A stretch of DNA of 15,997 bases from JBIICS01 sp044238735. Lineage in GTDB: Bacteria > Bacteroidota > Bacteroidia > UBA4408. Under the pieces are notes generated by a model that ran no database searches, had not been told where the DNA came from, and worked only from the letters and a program-made list of their open reading frames with translations. Both the position numbers and the translations under genes were made by a program. Shown here in pieces: positions 7,569 through 14,425 of this stretch. The stretch lies in the NCBI GenBank assembly GCA_044238735.1, contig JBIICS010000063.1, positions 1-15,997 on the forward strand, in the 5' to 3' direction. Position 1 is the first letter of the stretch. The number at the start of each line of letters is the position of its first letter.

Positions 7569-8222
7569 TTATTTCTTTTTTGGTGCTAATAATAGAATCA
7601 TTTTTTTACCATCTAATTTTGGTAACTGTTCTACTTTAGCGTGTTGTTCTAACTCTTGTGCAAATTTTAAAAGTAAAATCTCTCCTTGTTCTTTATACAC
7701 AATAGATCTTCCTTTAAAAAACACATATGCTCTAACTTTTGCTCCCTCTTCCAAAAACTTAACGGCGTGATTTAATTTAAATTTAAAATCGTGCTCATCC
7801 GTATTGGGTCCGAACCTAATTTCTTTTACAACTACTTGCTTTTGATTAGATTTTATTTCTTTAAGCTTTTTCTTTTGCTCATAAAGAAACTTTTTATAAT
7901 CAATTACTCTACAAACCGGCGGAGTTGCATTTGGAACAATCTCTACTAAATCCATCTCTTGTTCTTCAGCAATCCTAAGAGCATCCTTTAAAGAATACAC
8001 CCCTTGTTCTATCCCTTCCCCAGTTAAACGAACTTCACGAGCGGTAATCATCTCATTGATGTTATGCTGAGGTTCATTCTTTTTTGGTTGGAAACCCGGG
8101 CGACCTTGATAAGGTGGTCTTGATCCTGGAGCTCCTCCCTGATATGGTGGTCGTTGTCCCGGAGCACCTGTATTTGTTGGTGCACCTGTTCCTCCTGTTG
8201 GTTTTGGTTTGTTTTCTTGCAA
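7569..8222 (-). CDS. infC: translation initiation factor IF-3, predicted TTG start
   Basis: IF-3 binds the 30S subunit, prevents premature 50S joining and checks the start codon-initiator tRNA pairing. The N-domain begins near N54-INEMITAREVRL, the linker is around EQKKKLKEIKSNQ, and the C-domain includes VKEIRFGPNTDEHDF and AYVFFKGRSIVYKEQG. There is no ATG before codon 58, which already cuts into the conserved N-domain. The frame is closed upstream by a TAA two codons before the TTG at 8222, and between that TTG and codon 58 no ATG, GTG, CTG or ATT occurs, so TTG is the best start. Residues 1-50 are an extra Pro/Gly/Gln-rich tail with an 11-residue tandem repeat (APGQRPPYQGG, APGSRPPYQGR). 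The gene starts 13 bp after thrS, so it is probably cotranscribed. Confidence 0.95.
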   Translation of the reverse strand: MQENKPKPTGGTGAPTNTGAPGQRPPYQGGAPGSRPPYQGRPGFQPKKNEPQHNINEMITAREVRLTGEGIEQGVYSLKDALRIAEEQEMDLVEIVPNATPPVCRVIDYKKFLYEQKKKLKEIKSNQKQVVVKEIRFGPNTDEHDFKFKLNHAVKFLEEGAKVRAYVFFKGRSIVYKEQGEILLLKFAQELEQHAKVEQLPKLDGKKMILLLAPKKK

Positions 8223-8235
8223 GCGTTTTTAAAAT

Positions 8236-10170
8236 TTAATTAAACTGTTTTTTTATTTCGTTATTAATAATATCGGCAAACCCCTCTAACGAAAAAGTTC
8301 CCAAATCACCGGTTCCGTGTTTTCTAACAGAAACTGTGTTTTCGGTTTCTTCTTTCTCCCCTATTATCAACATATACGGAACTTTGTTAACCTCCGCATC
8401 ACGAATTTTGCGGCCAATCTTCTCATTTCGTTCGTCAATAAGGCTGCGAATATCGTAATTTTTTAACAATTCTGAAACTTTTTGTGCATAATCGTGGTAC
8501 TTCTCGCTTACCGGTAAAATGCTACACTGATCAGGGGTTAACCATAATGGGAAATTACCTCCGCAATGTTCAATTAACACGGCTACAAATCGTTCCAAGG
8601 AACCAAATGGAGCCCGGTGAATCATTACCGGACGGTGTTTTTTATTGTCGGCACCAGTATATTCCAGCTCAAAACGCTCTGGTAAATTATAATCAACCTG
8701 AATGGTTCCCAATTGCCATTTTCTTCCCAATGCATCTTTAACCATAAAATCCAGTTTAGGGCCATAAAAAGCTGCTTCGCCGTATTCTACAACCGTTCTT
8801 AAGCCTTTTTCCTGTGCTGCTTCTATGATTGCTTGTTCGGCTTTTGTCCAATTTTCGTCGGTACCGATGTATTTTGTTTTATTTTCTGGGTCTCTTAAGG
8901 AGATTTGAGCGGTATAATGCTCAAAACTAAGGGCTTTAAACACATATAACACTAAATCAATTACCTTACAAAACTCTTCTTTTACCTGATCAGGGCGACA
9001 AAACAAGTGAGCATCATCCTGAGTAAAGCCTCTTACACGCGTTAAACCATGTAATTCGCCACTTTGCTCGTAGCGGTATACAGTGCCAAACTCGGCTAAA
9101 CGAACTGGTAAGTCCTTGTAAGAGCGTGGTTTACTGTTGTAAATCTCACAATGGTGCGGACAATTCATTGGTTTTAAAAAGAATTCTTCCCCTTCTTGCG
9201 GGGTTGAAATGGGTTGAAATGAATCTTTCCCATATTTTTCGTAGTGACCAGAAGTAACATAAAGATTTTTATGCCCAATATGAGGTGTAACCACCTGATC
9301 GTAACCCGCACTTTGCTGGGCCTTGGTCATAAATTGAACTAAACGTTCTCTTAACGACGCGCCTTTTGGTAACCATAGGGGTAAGCCCATCCCTACTTTT
9401 TCAGAGAAAGTAAAAAGTTCTAACTCTTTACCTAATTTACGATGATCGCGTTTTTTGGCTTCTTCTAATAAAGTTAAATAATCGGTTAATTCTTTTTGCT
9501 TTGGAAAAGTAATTCCATAAACACGAGTTAACTGTTTGCGGGTTTCATCACCACGCCAGTAAGCACCCGCCAAGCTTAATAGTTTTATAGCTTTAATGGG
9601 GCTTGTATCCGGTATATGCGGACCACGACATAAATCAATAAAATCGCCTTGCTGATAAAAAGTAATACTTCCATCAGCTAAATCATTGATTAATTCTAAT
9701 TTATACTCGTCGTTTTTCTCGGTAAAATATTTTAAAGCATCTGCTTTGCTAACTTCTTTACGGATATACTGGCTGCTCTTTTTAGCCAACTCTATCATTT
9801 TAGCTTCAATATTTGGTAAATCTTCGCTCGATAAAACCCTTCCACCTAAATCAATATCGTAATAGAAACCATTTTCAATTGCGGGTCCAATTCCAAATTT
9901 AACACCTGGATACAAAGCTTCAACAGCTTCGGCAAACAAGTGAGCAGAGCTGTGCCACATGGTGCGTTTACCATCTTCATCATTCCAAGTTAACAACTGA
10001 AGCGTAGAATCCTGATTGATAGGGCGTGTAGCGTCTATTACTTCGCCATTTACTTTAGCTGATAATACGTTGCGGGCTAATCCTTCAGAAATGGATTTGG
10101 CAACTTCTAATGAGGTAGTTCCTTTAGCATACTCTCTAACTGAGCCATCAGGAAGTGTTATTTTAATCAT
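8236..10170 (-). CDS. thrS: threonine--tRNA ligase
   Basis: ThrRS charges tRNA-Thr with threonine and edits mischarged serine. The 644-residue protein has the full bacterial layout: TGS domain (about 1-60), second additional/editing domain with HSSAHLFAEAV and the YWRGDETRKQL region, the class II catalytic core, and the anticodon-binding domain at the C-terminus. The zinc ligands are C337 (MNCPHH), H388 (DDAHLF) and H518 (VMIHRAPFG), matching C334, H385 and H511 of the E. coli enzyme. Class II motifs appear as VRLAEFGTVYRYE and GGNFPLWLTP. It is the first gene of the thrS-infC-rpmI-rplT operon and has a well-formed promoter. I see no T-box leader; only about 20 bases separate the -7 box from the ATG. 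Confidence 0.98.
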   Translation of the reverse strand: MIKITLPDGSVREYAKGTTSLEVAKSISEGLARNVLSAKVNGEVIDATRPINQDSTLQLLTWNDEDGKRTMWHSSAHLFAEAVEALYPGVKFGIGPAIENGFYYDIDLGGRVLSSEDLPNIEAKMIELAKKSSQYIRKEVSKADALKYFTEKNDEYKLELINDLADGSITFYQQGDFIDLCRGPHIPDTSPIKAIKLLSLAGAYWRGDETRKQLTRVYGITFPKQKELTDYLTLLEEAKKRDHRKLGKELELFTFSEKVGMGLPLWLPKGASLRERLVQFMTKAQQSAGYDQVVTPHIGHKNLYVTSGHYEKYGKDSFQPISTPQEGEEFFLKPMNCPHHCEIYNSKPRSYKDLPVRLAEFGTVYRYEQSGELHGLTRVRGFTQDDAHLFCRPDQVKEEFCKVIDLVLYVFKALSFEHYTAQISLRDPENKTKYIGTDENWTKAEQAIIEAAQEKGLRTVVEYGEAAFYGPKLDFMVKDALGRKWQLGTIQVDYNLPERFELEYTGADNKKHRPVMIHRAPFGSLERFVAVLIEHCGGNFPLWLTPDQCSILPVSEKYHDYAQKVSELLKNYDIRSLIDERNEKIGRKIRDAEVNKVPYMLIIGEKEETENTVSVRKHGTGDLGTFSLEGFADIINNEIKKQFN

Positions 10171-10190
10171 AAAGGGTTAAAAATAGGGTG

Positions 10191-10222
10191 CAAATATAGG
10201 GAAAGGCATTGAAAAAGCTCAA
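10191..10222 (-). promoter_or_regulatory. promoter of the thrS-infC-rpmI-rplT operon
   Basis: On the minus strand TTG (10222-10220) is followed by a 21-base spacer and TATATTTG (10198-10191), matching the Bacteroidota form TTG-N17-23-TAnnTTTG. The box ends 20 bases before the thrS ATG. This is the best-formed promoter in the window. Confidence 0.65.
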
Positions 10223-10377
10223 TTTACGGATAAGATGAAAGAAAAAAGATGAAAGAGAAAATACAGCGAAATGATAAGTAAATAGTGAATAGTAATTAGC
10301 GCAACTAATAAACTCTTCAACTAATAAACCAATGAACTGAAAAAAACAATAAATCTCAAAATCAATCGTTTAGTAAA

Positions 10378-10402
10378 ATATACCTAATTTTCTTATGTAT
10401 AT
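10378..10402 (+). promoter_or_regulatory. inverted repeat upstream of the PadR-type gene, candidate operator
   Basis: ATATAC (10378-10383) and GTATAT (10397-10402) form an inverted repeat with a 13-base spacer, and a second GTATATA occurs at 10413-10419 overlapping the -7 box. PadR regulators commonly repress their own promoter through such AT-rich dyads, so this is a plausible autoregulatory site, but the region is so AT-rich that chance is a real alternative. Confidence 0.3.
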
Positions 10403-10415
10403 AAAATATAAAGTA

Positions 10416-10423
10416 TATATTTG
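10416..10423 (+). promoter_or_regulatory. -7 box of the PadR-type regulator gene
   Basis: TATATTTG exactly matches TAnnTTTG and ends four bases before the ATG at 10428. This fixes the start at 10428, because an in-frame ATG at 10395 would lie upstream of the box. Confidence 0.55.
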
Positions 10424-10427
10424 CGTT

Positions 10428-10772
10428 ATGTATTCATCAGAACTCATAAAAGGAACTTTAAAAACCATTGTTTTAAAGTTATTGTCGGATAACGACAAAA
10501 TGTATGGCTACGAAATTACCCAAAAGGTAAAGGAGCTTACAGGTGGTAAAATTCAATTAACCGAAGGAGCATTGTACCCTACATTACATGCTATGGAGGC
10601 CGATGAAATTTTAACTACCAGTACGGTTAATGTAGGAAACCGTATACGTAAGTACTATACCATTACCAAAGCGGGAAAAGAAAAAGCCAGCGAAAAAGTA
10701 AACGAGTTTGAAGACTTTGTAAACACAATGGCTTTTTTACTTGGTTTACAATTAAACCTAAAACAAGCATGA
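10428..10772 (+). CDS. PadR-family transcriptional regulator
   Basis: The 114-residue protein is a short (subfamily 2-like) PadR regulator: a winged helix-turn-helix DNA-binding domain that acts as a dimer, usually as a repressor. The family pattern is clear: MYSSELIKGTLKTIVLKLL, then MYGYEITQKVKEL, the turn LTEGALYPTLHAMEADEIL, the wing GNRIRKYYTITKAGKE, and a C-terminal helix for dimerisation. An in-frame ATG at 10395 would add 11 residues but lies upstream of the promoter box. The last four bases overlap the start of the next gene (ATGA), the normal arrangement for translational coupling, so the membrane protein downstream is its likely partner or target. The ligand or signal cannot be seen. 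Confidence 0.9.
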   Translation: MYSSELIKGTLKTIVLKLLSDNDKMYGYEITQKVKELTGGKIQLTEGALYPTLHAMEADEILTTSTVNVGNRIRKYYTITKAGKEKASEKVNEFEDFVNTMAFLLGLQLNLKQA

Positions 10773-11983
10773 TAGAGTTAACCCAACATCAAGTAGAGTA
10801 TATTCTTAATGACATTAGACGTAATGGCATTGAGATGGAAGAGCTGCAGCAAAACCTACTCGATCATATTTGTTGTGTTATCGAAAATGAAATGCCTGTT
10901 GAAACCAACTTTGAAGAATTTTACCGGAGTATCTTGCCTCGATTTTTTAGGCGAGAACTCCGAGAAATTCAGGAAGAAACTAATCTATTACTAAAATTTA
11001 AAAATTATTATACCATGAAAAAGTTATTAATCTATAGTGGAATTTCCTCTTCCGTTTTATTACTATTTGCAGCCATATTTAAAGTACTGCACTGGCCGGG
11101 AGCCAATGCCATGTTTTTACTGGGCGTTATTATTCTGAGCCTTCTTTTTTTGCCGCTTTTTTTGATTATAAAAACTAAAGAATCGGATAAAAGCTTAGAG
11201 AAATACGTAATTATTATAGGCAGTGTGTTTGGAATATTGGTAAGCCTATCCACACTCTTTAAAATACTGCACTGGCCAGGCGCCAATATGCTTTGGCTTA
11301 TCTCCATAAGCATTCTCATTTTACTTTTTATACCGGTTTATTATTTAAACGGAATAAGAAGAGAGGTAAATAAAACTAATACGATTGTTTCTACTGTATT
11401 GATTTTAGTTGCTGGTATTTTATTATTTATGCTCACTAATTTAAAATCTTCACAGAAAACGGAAACAGCTCAATTATCTGCAAATCTTCATTTAAATGCT
11501 CAATACATAAATGAAACTGCTCTTTGCAATTCGAAATTTTTAAAACTTAATGCCGATAGTAATTCTAAGAGTGTTACATTAAAATTAAAAGCAGATAAGG
11601 CTTGTGATGTAGCAGAAAAATTAAAAATGGACATTTGCACTAAGTTAAGTTCTGCTTTTGGTGGAAATGCAACTTTTGAAGATATCCTAAACAACAGTAA
11701 AGCGCGCGACAATTATGCTATTTCGGTCGAGTTATTATTTGATGGGAATGCTAAGCCCTCTGCCGACTTAAAAGAGTTACTAAGCTCCTTAAATGATTTT
11801 AGAACCTTTCTTAAAAACGAATATAGTTTTGATAACCATTATATTCTTAACACCGAAGAAATAACAGATGGTAAGAATTGGTTGGAGACAAAATTCACCG
11901 ATGGAAATTCTGAGTTTATTCTTAAAAATCTCACCCAAATTCAACTTGATGTGAGATATTTACAAGCTCTCTATTTAAATTAA
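10769..11983 (+). CDS. multi-pass membrane protein with two GldL-like HWPGAN segments, PadR-coupled
   Basis: The 404-residue protein is not a family I can name. Residues 1-80 are a soluble, acidic helical region (EELQQNLLDHICCVIE, FEEFYRSILPRFF), a type I associate with Bacteroidota proteins paired with PadR regulators. Residues 83-222 hold about five membrane helices. Within them the motif FKVLHWPGAN (H108) is repeated as FKILHWPGAN (H168), exactly 60 residues apart; each copy sits between a helix before and a helix after. FKxxHWPGA is the hallmark of the N-terminal membrane segment of GldL, part of the type IX secretion/gliding motor, but the rest does not look like GldL. Residues about 225-404 form a polar domain, probably periplasmic, of unknown fold. 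Translation is coupled to the PadR gene by ATGA overlap. Confidence 0.75.
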   Translation: MIELTQHQVEYILNDIRRNGIEMEELQQNLLDHICCVIENEMPVETNFEEFYRSILPRFFRRELREIQEETNLLLKFKNYYTMKKLLIYSGISSSVLLLFAAIFKVLHWPGANAMFLLGVIILSLLFLPLFLIIKTKESDKSLEKYVIIIGSVFGILVSLSTLFKILHWPGANMLWLISISILILLFIPVYYLNGIRREVNKTNTIVSTVLILVAGILLFMLTNLKSSQKTETAQLSANLHLNAQYINETALCNSKFLKLNADSNSKSVTLKLKADKACDVAEKLKMDICTKLSSAFGGNATFEDILNNSKARDNYAISVELLFDGNAKPSADLKELLSSLNDFRTFLKNEYSFDNHYILNTEEITDGKNWLETKFTDGNSEFILKNLTQIQLDVRYLQALYLN

Positions 11984-11992
11984 TTATAATTA

Positions 11993-12022
11993 TTTTTAAT
12001 CCGGCGATTAAAAATCGCCGGA
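11993..12022. repeat. perfect palindrome with an alternative hairpin
   Basis: TCCGGCGATT-AAA-AATCGCCGGA (12000-12022) is a perfect 10-bp hairpin in the 45-bp gap before the phosphodiesterase gene. The left arm can pair instead with upstream bases: TTTTTAATC (11993-12001) with GATTAAAAA (12006-12014), so the two folds exclude each other. There is no T-run after it on the plus strand, so it is not a typical terminator; it may be a REP-like mobile palindrome or limit read-through between the two genes. Confidence 0.6.
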
Positions 12023-12028
12023 CTATAC

Positions 12029-12832
12029 ATGATATCAAGATGCTTAATACTTTTTTTATTCCTGATACACGGTTTAAGTTATGCCCAAACCTTCATCATA
12101 GCTCATCGCGGAGCATCTTCCTTAGCGCCCGAAAACACTTTAGCATCGGTAAAAAAAGCAATAGACTTAAAAGCCGATTTCATAGAAGTAGATGTTCATC
12201 TTACTAAAGATCAACAAATAATTGTTTGTCATGATGAAAATTTAAAACGCACTTCCGGAAAGAACATATTAATTAAGAATGCAGAATACTCTGAAATTAA
12301 ACAGCTAGACGCGGGATCTTGGTTCTCGCCGGAATTTAAAGGCGAAAAGATTCCTTTACTTGAGGAAGTTATAAAACTTATAAATGGCAACTGTAAGTTA
12401 CTTATTGAAATTAAAAAAGGAAGTGAGACCTATCCGGGGATAGAAAAGTTGGTTCTGGAATTAATTAAACAATTAAAAGCCGAAGACTTTTGTTTAATAC
12501 ACACCTTTGCACAAGCCGCTGTTTTCACCTGGAATTCTTTTAACTCAAACATCCCTGTATCGTATTTAAAAGTTAGCGGTCCGTTTAAAATATGGAAAAA
12601 CAAATTAATGCATTCGCGCATGGCTCCCGACTCTGTGCATTGTTATAGTAACAACTACTATTACCGGTTTGTTACCAAACGCTTTGTTAGAAAATTACAT
12701 GCCAACAATCAAAAAATATTTGTTTGGACGGTAAATAATAAAAGGGCGATGAGAAGAATGTTGAGAGCAGGCGTTGATGGTATAATAACAAACAAACCGC
12801 AATTACTAAAAATAATCAACGAATTAAATTAG
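12029..12832 (+). CDS. secreted glycerophosphodiester phosphodiesterase
   Basis: Enzymes of this family hydrolyse glycerophosphodiesters to glycerol 3-phosphate and an alcohol, releasing phosphate and glycerol from membrane lipid debris. The 267-residue protein starts with a signal peptide (ISRCLILFLFLIHGLSYA, cleavage likely after A19), so it acts outside the cytoplasm. The TIM-barrel GDPD motifs are intact: H26-R27-G28 with PEN at 34-36, E53-x-D55, and H68-D69 as the second catalytic histidine, then LIEIK and the C-terminal VWTVNN and GVDGIITNKP. It lacks the insertions of longer periplasmic GlpQ enzymes. It begins 45 bp after the membrane protein gene in the same direction, with a hairpin between, so it may or may not belong to that unit. 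Confidence 0.92.
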   Translation: MISRCLILFLFLIHGLSYAQTFIIAHRGASSLAPENTLASVKKAIDLKADFIEVDVHLTKDQQIIVCHDENLKRTSGKNILIKNAEYSEIKQLDAGSWFSPEFKGEKIPLLEEVIKLINGNCKLLIEIKKGSETYPGIEKLVLELIKQLKAEDFCLIHTFAQAAVFTWNSFNSNIPVSYLKVSGPFKIWKNKLMHSRMAPDSVHCYSNNYYYRFVTKRFVRKLHANNQKIFVWTVNNKRAMRRMLRAGVDGIITNKPQLLKIINELN

Positions 12833-12886
12833 TTTTCCATTAAACGTTTTATGAGTTGTGACTGAACATTCTTGCTATTTATTATT

Positions 12887-13046
12887 ACCCCCTTGGTGCC
12901 GCCAGCGTCTCGCTGGTGGTACTGTATATTTTACTAGTCGAATTAAACAATAATAATAATTATTAACCCTTTACTATCAGTATAATCTTTGCGATACTTA
13001 AGTGGTATTCTTACCACTACCAGCAAGACGCTGGTGGGTGCGGGGG
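12887..13046. repeat. REPIN-like pair of GC-rich hairpins in inverted orientation
   Basis: The left unit folds as a hairpin with core CCAGCG-TCT-CGCTGG (12902-12916), extendable with wobble pairs to 12896-12922. The right unit (13019-13035, ACCAGC-AAGAC-GCTGGT) carries the same core on the opposite strand: CCAGCGTCTYGCTGGT matches at 15 of 16 bases. Both outer edges end in a run of five C on their own strand (12888-12892 and the complement of G-run 13041-13046). A further perfect hairpin AGTGGTA-TTCT-TACCACT lies at 13001-13018. Two inverted copies around an AT-rich spacer of about 80-100 bases are the layout of REP doublets (REPINs) or of a small MITE. No transposase is in the window. Confidence 0.55.
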
Positions 13047-13138
13047 AACATTTGGAAGAGTTAGTTTATCCTTGTGGTTGTTTAAGAAACATTAAAGTCA
13101 CTAAATAACACCGCACGAATGTGCCATAATCCAGACGT

Positions 13139-13163
13139 AATGATACATTATTATCATTTTTTT
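13139..13163 (+). terminator. weak terminator-like hairpin
   Basis: AATGATA-CATTAT-TATCATT is a perfect 7-bp stem, followed on the plus strand by T residues to 13163. The stem has only one G-C pair and lies about 300 bp after the phosphodiesterase stop, so either the 3' region is long, or an untranslated RNA ends here, or it is chance in AT-rich DNA. Confidence 0.25.
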
Positions 13164-13196
13164 ATTAATTGATTATTAATGTTTTAACATTTTTAT

Positions 13197-13236
13197 TTTA
13201 GACAAATCTGCAATTCAATTGCAGATTTGTCCATTT
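13197..13236. repeat. left 40-bp direct repeat with 31-bp perfect palindrome
   Basis: Positions 13201-13231 form a perfect palindrome: arm GACAAATCTGCAATT, centre C, then its exact reverse complement. With TTTA before and CATTT after, 40 bases match the repeat at 14421-14460 at 37 positions. It ends seven bases before the -7 box of the ATPase gene and covers its -33 region, so it could also be an operator for that gene. Confidence 0.9.
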
Positions 13237-13251
13237 TGTATTGTATCTTTG
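13219..13251 (+). promoter_or_regulatory. promoter of the ATPase gene, inside and beside the palindrome
   Basis: TTG (13219-13221), lying in the right arm of the palindrome, a 22-base spacer, then TATCTTTG (13244-13251), an exact TAnnTTTG match. The box ends four bases before the ATG at 13256. A factor bound to the palindrome would block this promoter. Confidence 0.5.
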
Positions 13252-13255
13252 AGTT

Positions 13256-14425
13256 ATGATTACAAGGGAAATTGAACCTAAGATTAAGACACTTGCCAAG
13301 AAATATCCGGTGCTTTGGCTTACCGGCCCAAGGCAATCAGGTAAAACAACATTACTTAAAAAAATATATTCTAAATTTCCGTATGTAACATTAGAGGATG
13401 CCGATAATTTAGACCTTGCTATCAATGATCCCAGAGGTTTTTTAAACAACTATCCTAAAGGTGCAGTAATAGATGAAGTGCAAAATGCACCTCAACTATT
13501 TTCGTATATACAAGGCATTGTGGATAGCAAAAAGGTTCACTTTGCATTATCGGGTTCTCAAAATTTCTTACTATCTCAACATATATCACAATCATTAGCC
13601 GGACGTGCTGCAATTTTAAATTTATTACCGTTATCAATACAGGAAATAAAAGAATCTAAGCAACGATTTGGACGATGGGAAGATTTAGCGGTAAAAGGCG
13701 GATATCCTCGTTTGTATAATAATAGAATAACGCCCGAAGATTTTTATCCCTTTTACATTAACACATATCTAGAACGCGATGTTAGACAAGTATTGAATGT
13801 AGGCAATTTAAAAGCTTTTTCTGTTTTCTTGCGTCTATTAGCAGGCCGTAACGGTCAATTAGTAAATTTAAATACATTAGCTACTGACGCAGGGATTAGT
13901 CCTAATACTGCGAAATCATGGCTATCAGTACTGGAAGCAAGCTATATTATTTATTTTCTACAACCACATTATAAAAATTTTAATAAACGCTTAACCAAAA
14001 CACCCAAATTGTTTTTTTGCGACACTGGTGTGGCTTGTTCATTATTGGGAATACATAGCGCAAATGACTTGCAATTGCATTTTGCCAAAGGAGCAATTTT
14101 TGAAAATTTCATCATTAATGAGTTTCTTAAACGACAATTAAATCAAGGGAAGCAAAATTCTTTATATTTCTGGCAAAGTAAGGAAAAGAAAGAAATTGAT
14201 TTGTTGGTAGAAAAAGCAAATGATTTAATTCCATTCGAAATTAAATCGTCTTCAACCAGACAAAATCATTTGTTAGACAATTTAACTTACTGGCAAAAAT
14301 TGAGCGGTGCTTCGGTAAATCAATTATCAGTTATATATGCCGGAAATCAAACTATTCATACTAACGAAGGAAATTTTGTTTCGTGGGAGGATCTAGAGTC
14401 TGTTTTCAAGAAAAATAAAATTTAG
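13256..14425 (+). CDS. AAA (AAA_14) ATPase with C-terminal DUF4143 domain
   Basis: The 389-residue protein has the standard two-part layout of this widespread prokaryotic family. The N-terminal P-loop ATPase has Walker A GPRQSGKT (24-31), Walker B GAVIDE (D73, E74) and a sensor-like SGSQ (99-102), then LAGRAAILNLLPLS. A winged-helix-like middle part follows (LVNLNTLATDAGISPNTAKSW). The C-terminal DUF4143 region has E283 (FENF), D315 (EIDLLV) and E328-x-K330 (FEIK), the spacing expected of a PD-(D/E)xK nuclease fold. All key residues are intact, so it is not decayed. The family's cellular role is poorly known. The gene stands alone and is bracketed by two nearly identical 40-bp repeats, the right one overlapping its stop codon, which suggests that gene and repeats move as one unit. 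Confidence 0.92.
   Translation: MITREIEPKIKTLAKKYPVLWLTGPRQSGKTTLLKKIYSKFPYVTLEDADNLDLAINDPRGFLNNYPKGAVIDEVQNAPQLFSYIQGIVDSKKVHFALSGSQNFLLSQHISQSLAGRAAILNLLPLSIQEIKESKQRFGRWEDLAVKGGYPRLYNNRITPEDFYPFYINTYLERDVRQVLNVGNLKAFSVFLRLLAGRNGQLVNLNTLATDAGISPNTAKSWLSVLEASYIIYFLQPHYKNFNKRLTKTPKLFFCDTGVACSLLGIHSANDLQLHFAKGAIFENFIINEFLKRQLNQGKQNSLYFWQSKEKKEIDLLVEKANDLIPFEIKSSSTRQNHLLDNLTYWQKLSGASVNQLSVIYAGNQTIHTNEGNFVSWEDLESVFKKNKI

Larger units (their letters stand above)
12833..13255. other. 423-bp gene-free stretch rich in palindromes
   Basis: I find no credible coding frame here. It contains, in order: a unique AT-rich lead (12833-12886); a pair of REP-like hairpins in inverted orientation (12887-13046); a small hairpin GCAC-GAAT-GTGC (13113-13124); a weak terminator-like hairpin (13139-13163); and the left 40-bp repeat plus promoter of the ATPase gene (13197-13251). 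It separates the metabolic genes from the ATPase cassette and looks like a landing zone for small mobile palindromes. Confidence 0.6.

Noticed and set aside
7492..7770. Plus-strand open frame of 92 codons across the infC-rpmI junction
   Set aside because: It is antisense to two certain ribosomal-operon genes and has no recognisable features.
10231..10377. Short degenerate repeats (AAGATGAAAG and AACTAATAAAC motifs)
   Set aside because: They look like low-complexity AT-rich intergenic DNA, with no regular period or secondary structure.
10395..10427. Upstream ATG extending the PadR-type protein by 11 residues
   Set aside because: The -7 box at 10416-10423 lies downstream of it, and the family begins with the residues following the ATG at 10428.
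11032..11319. Minus-strand open frame of 95 codons with an internal repeat
   Set aside because: Its repeat (APGQCS) is only the antisense reading of the two HWPGAN segments of the membrane protein.
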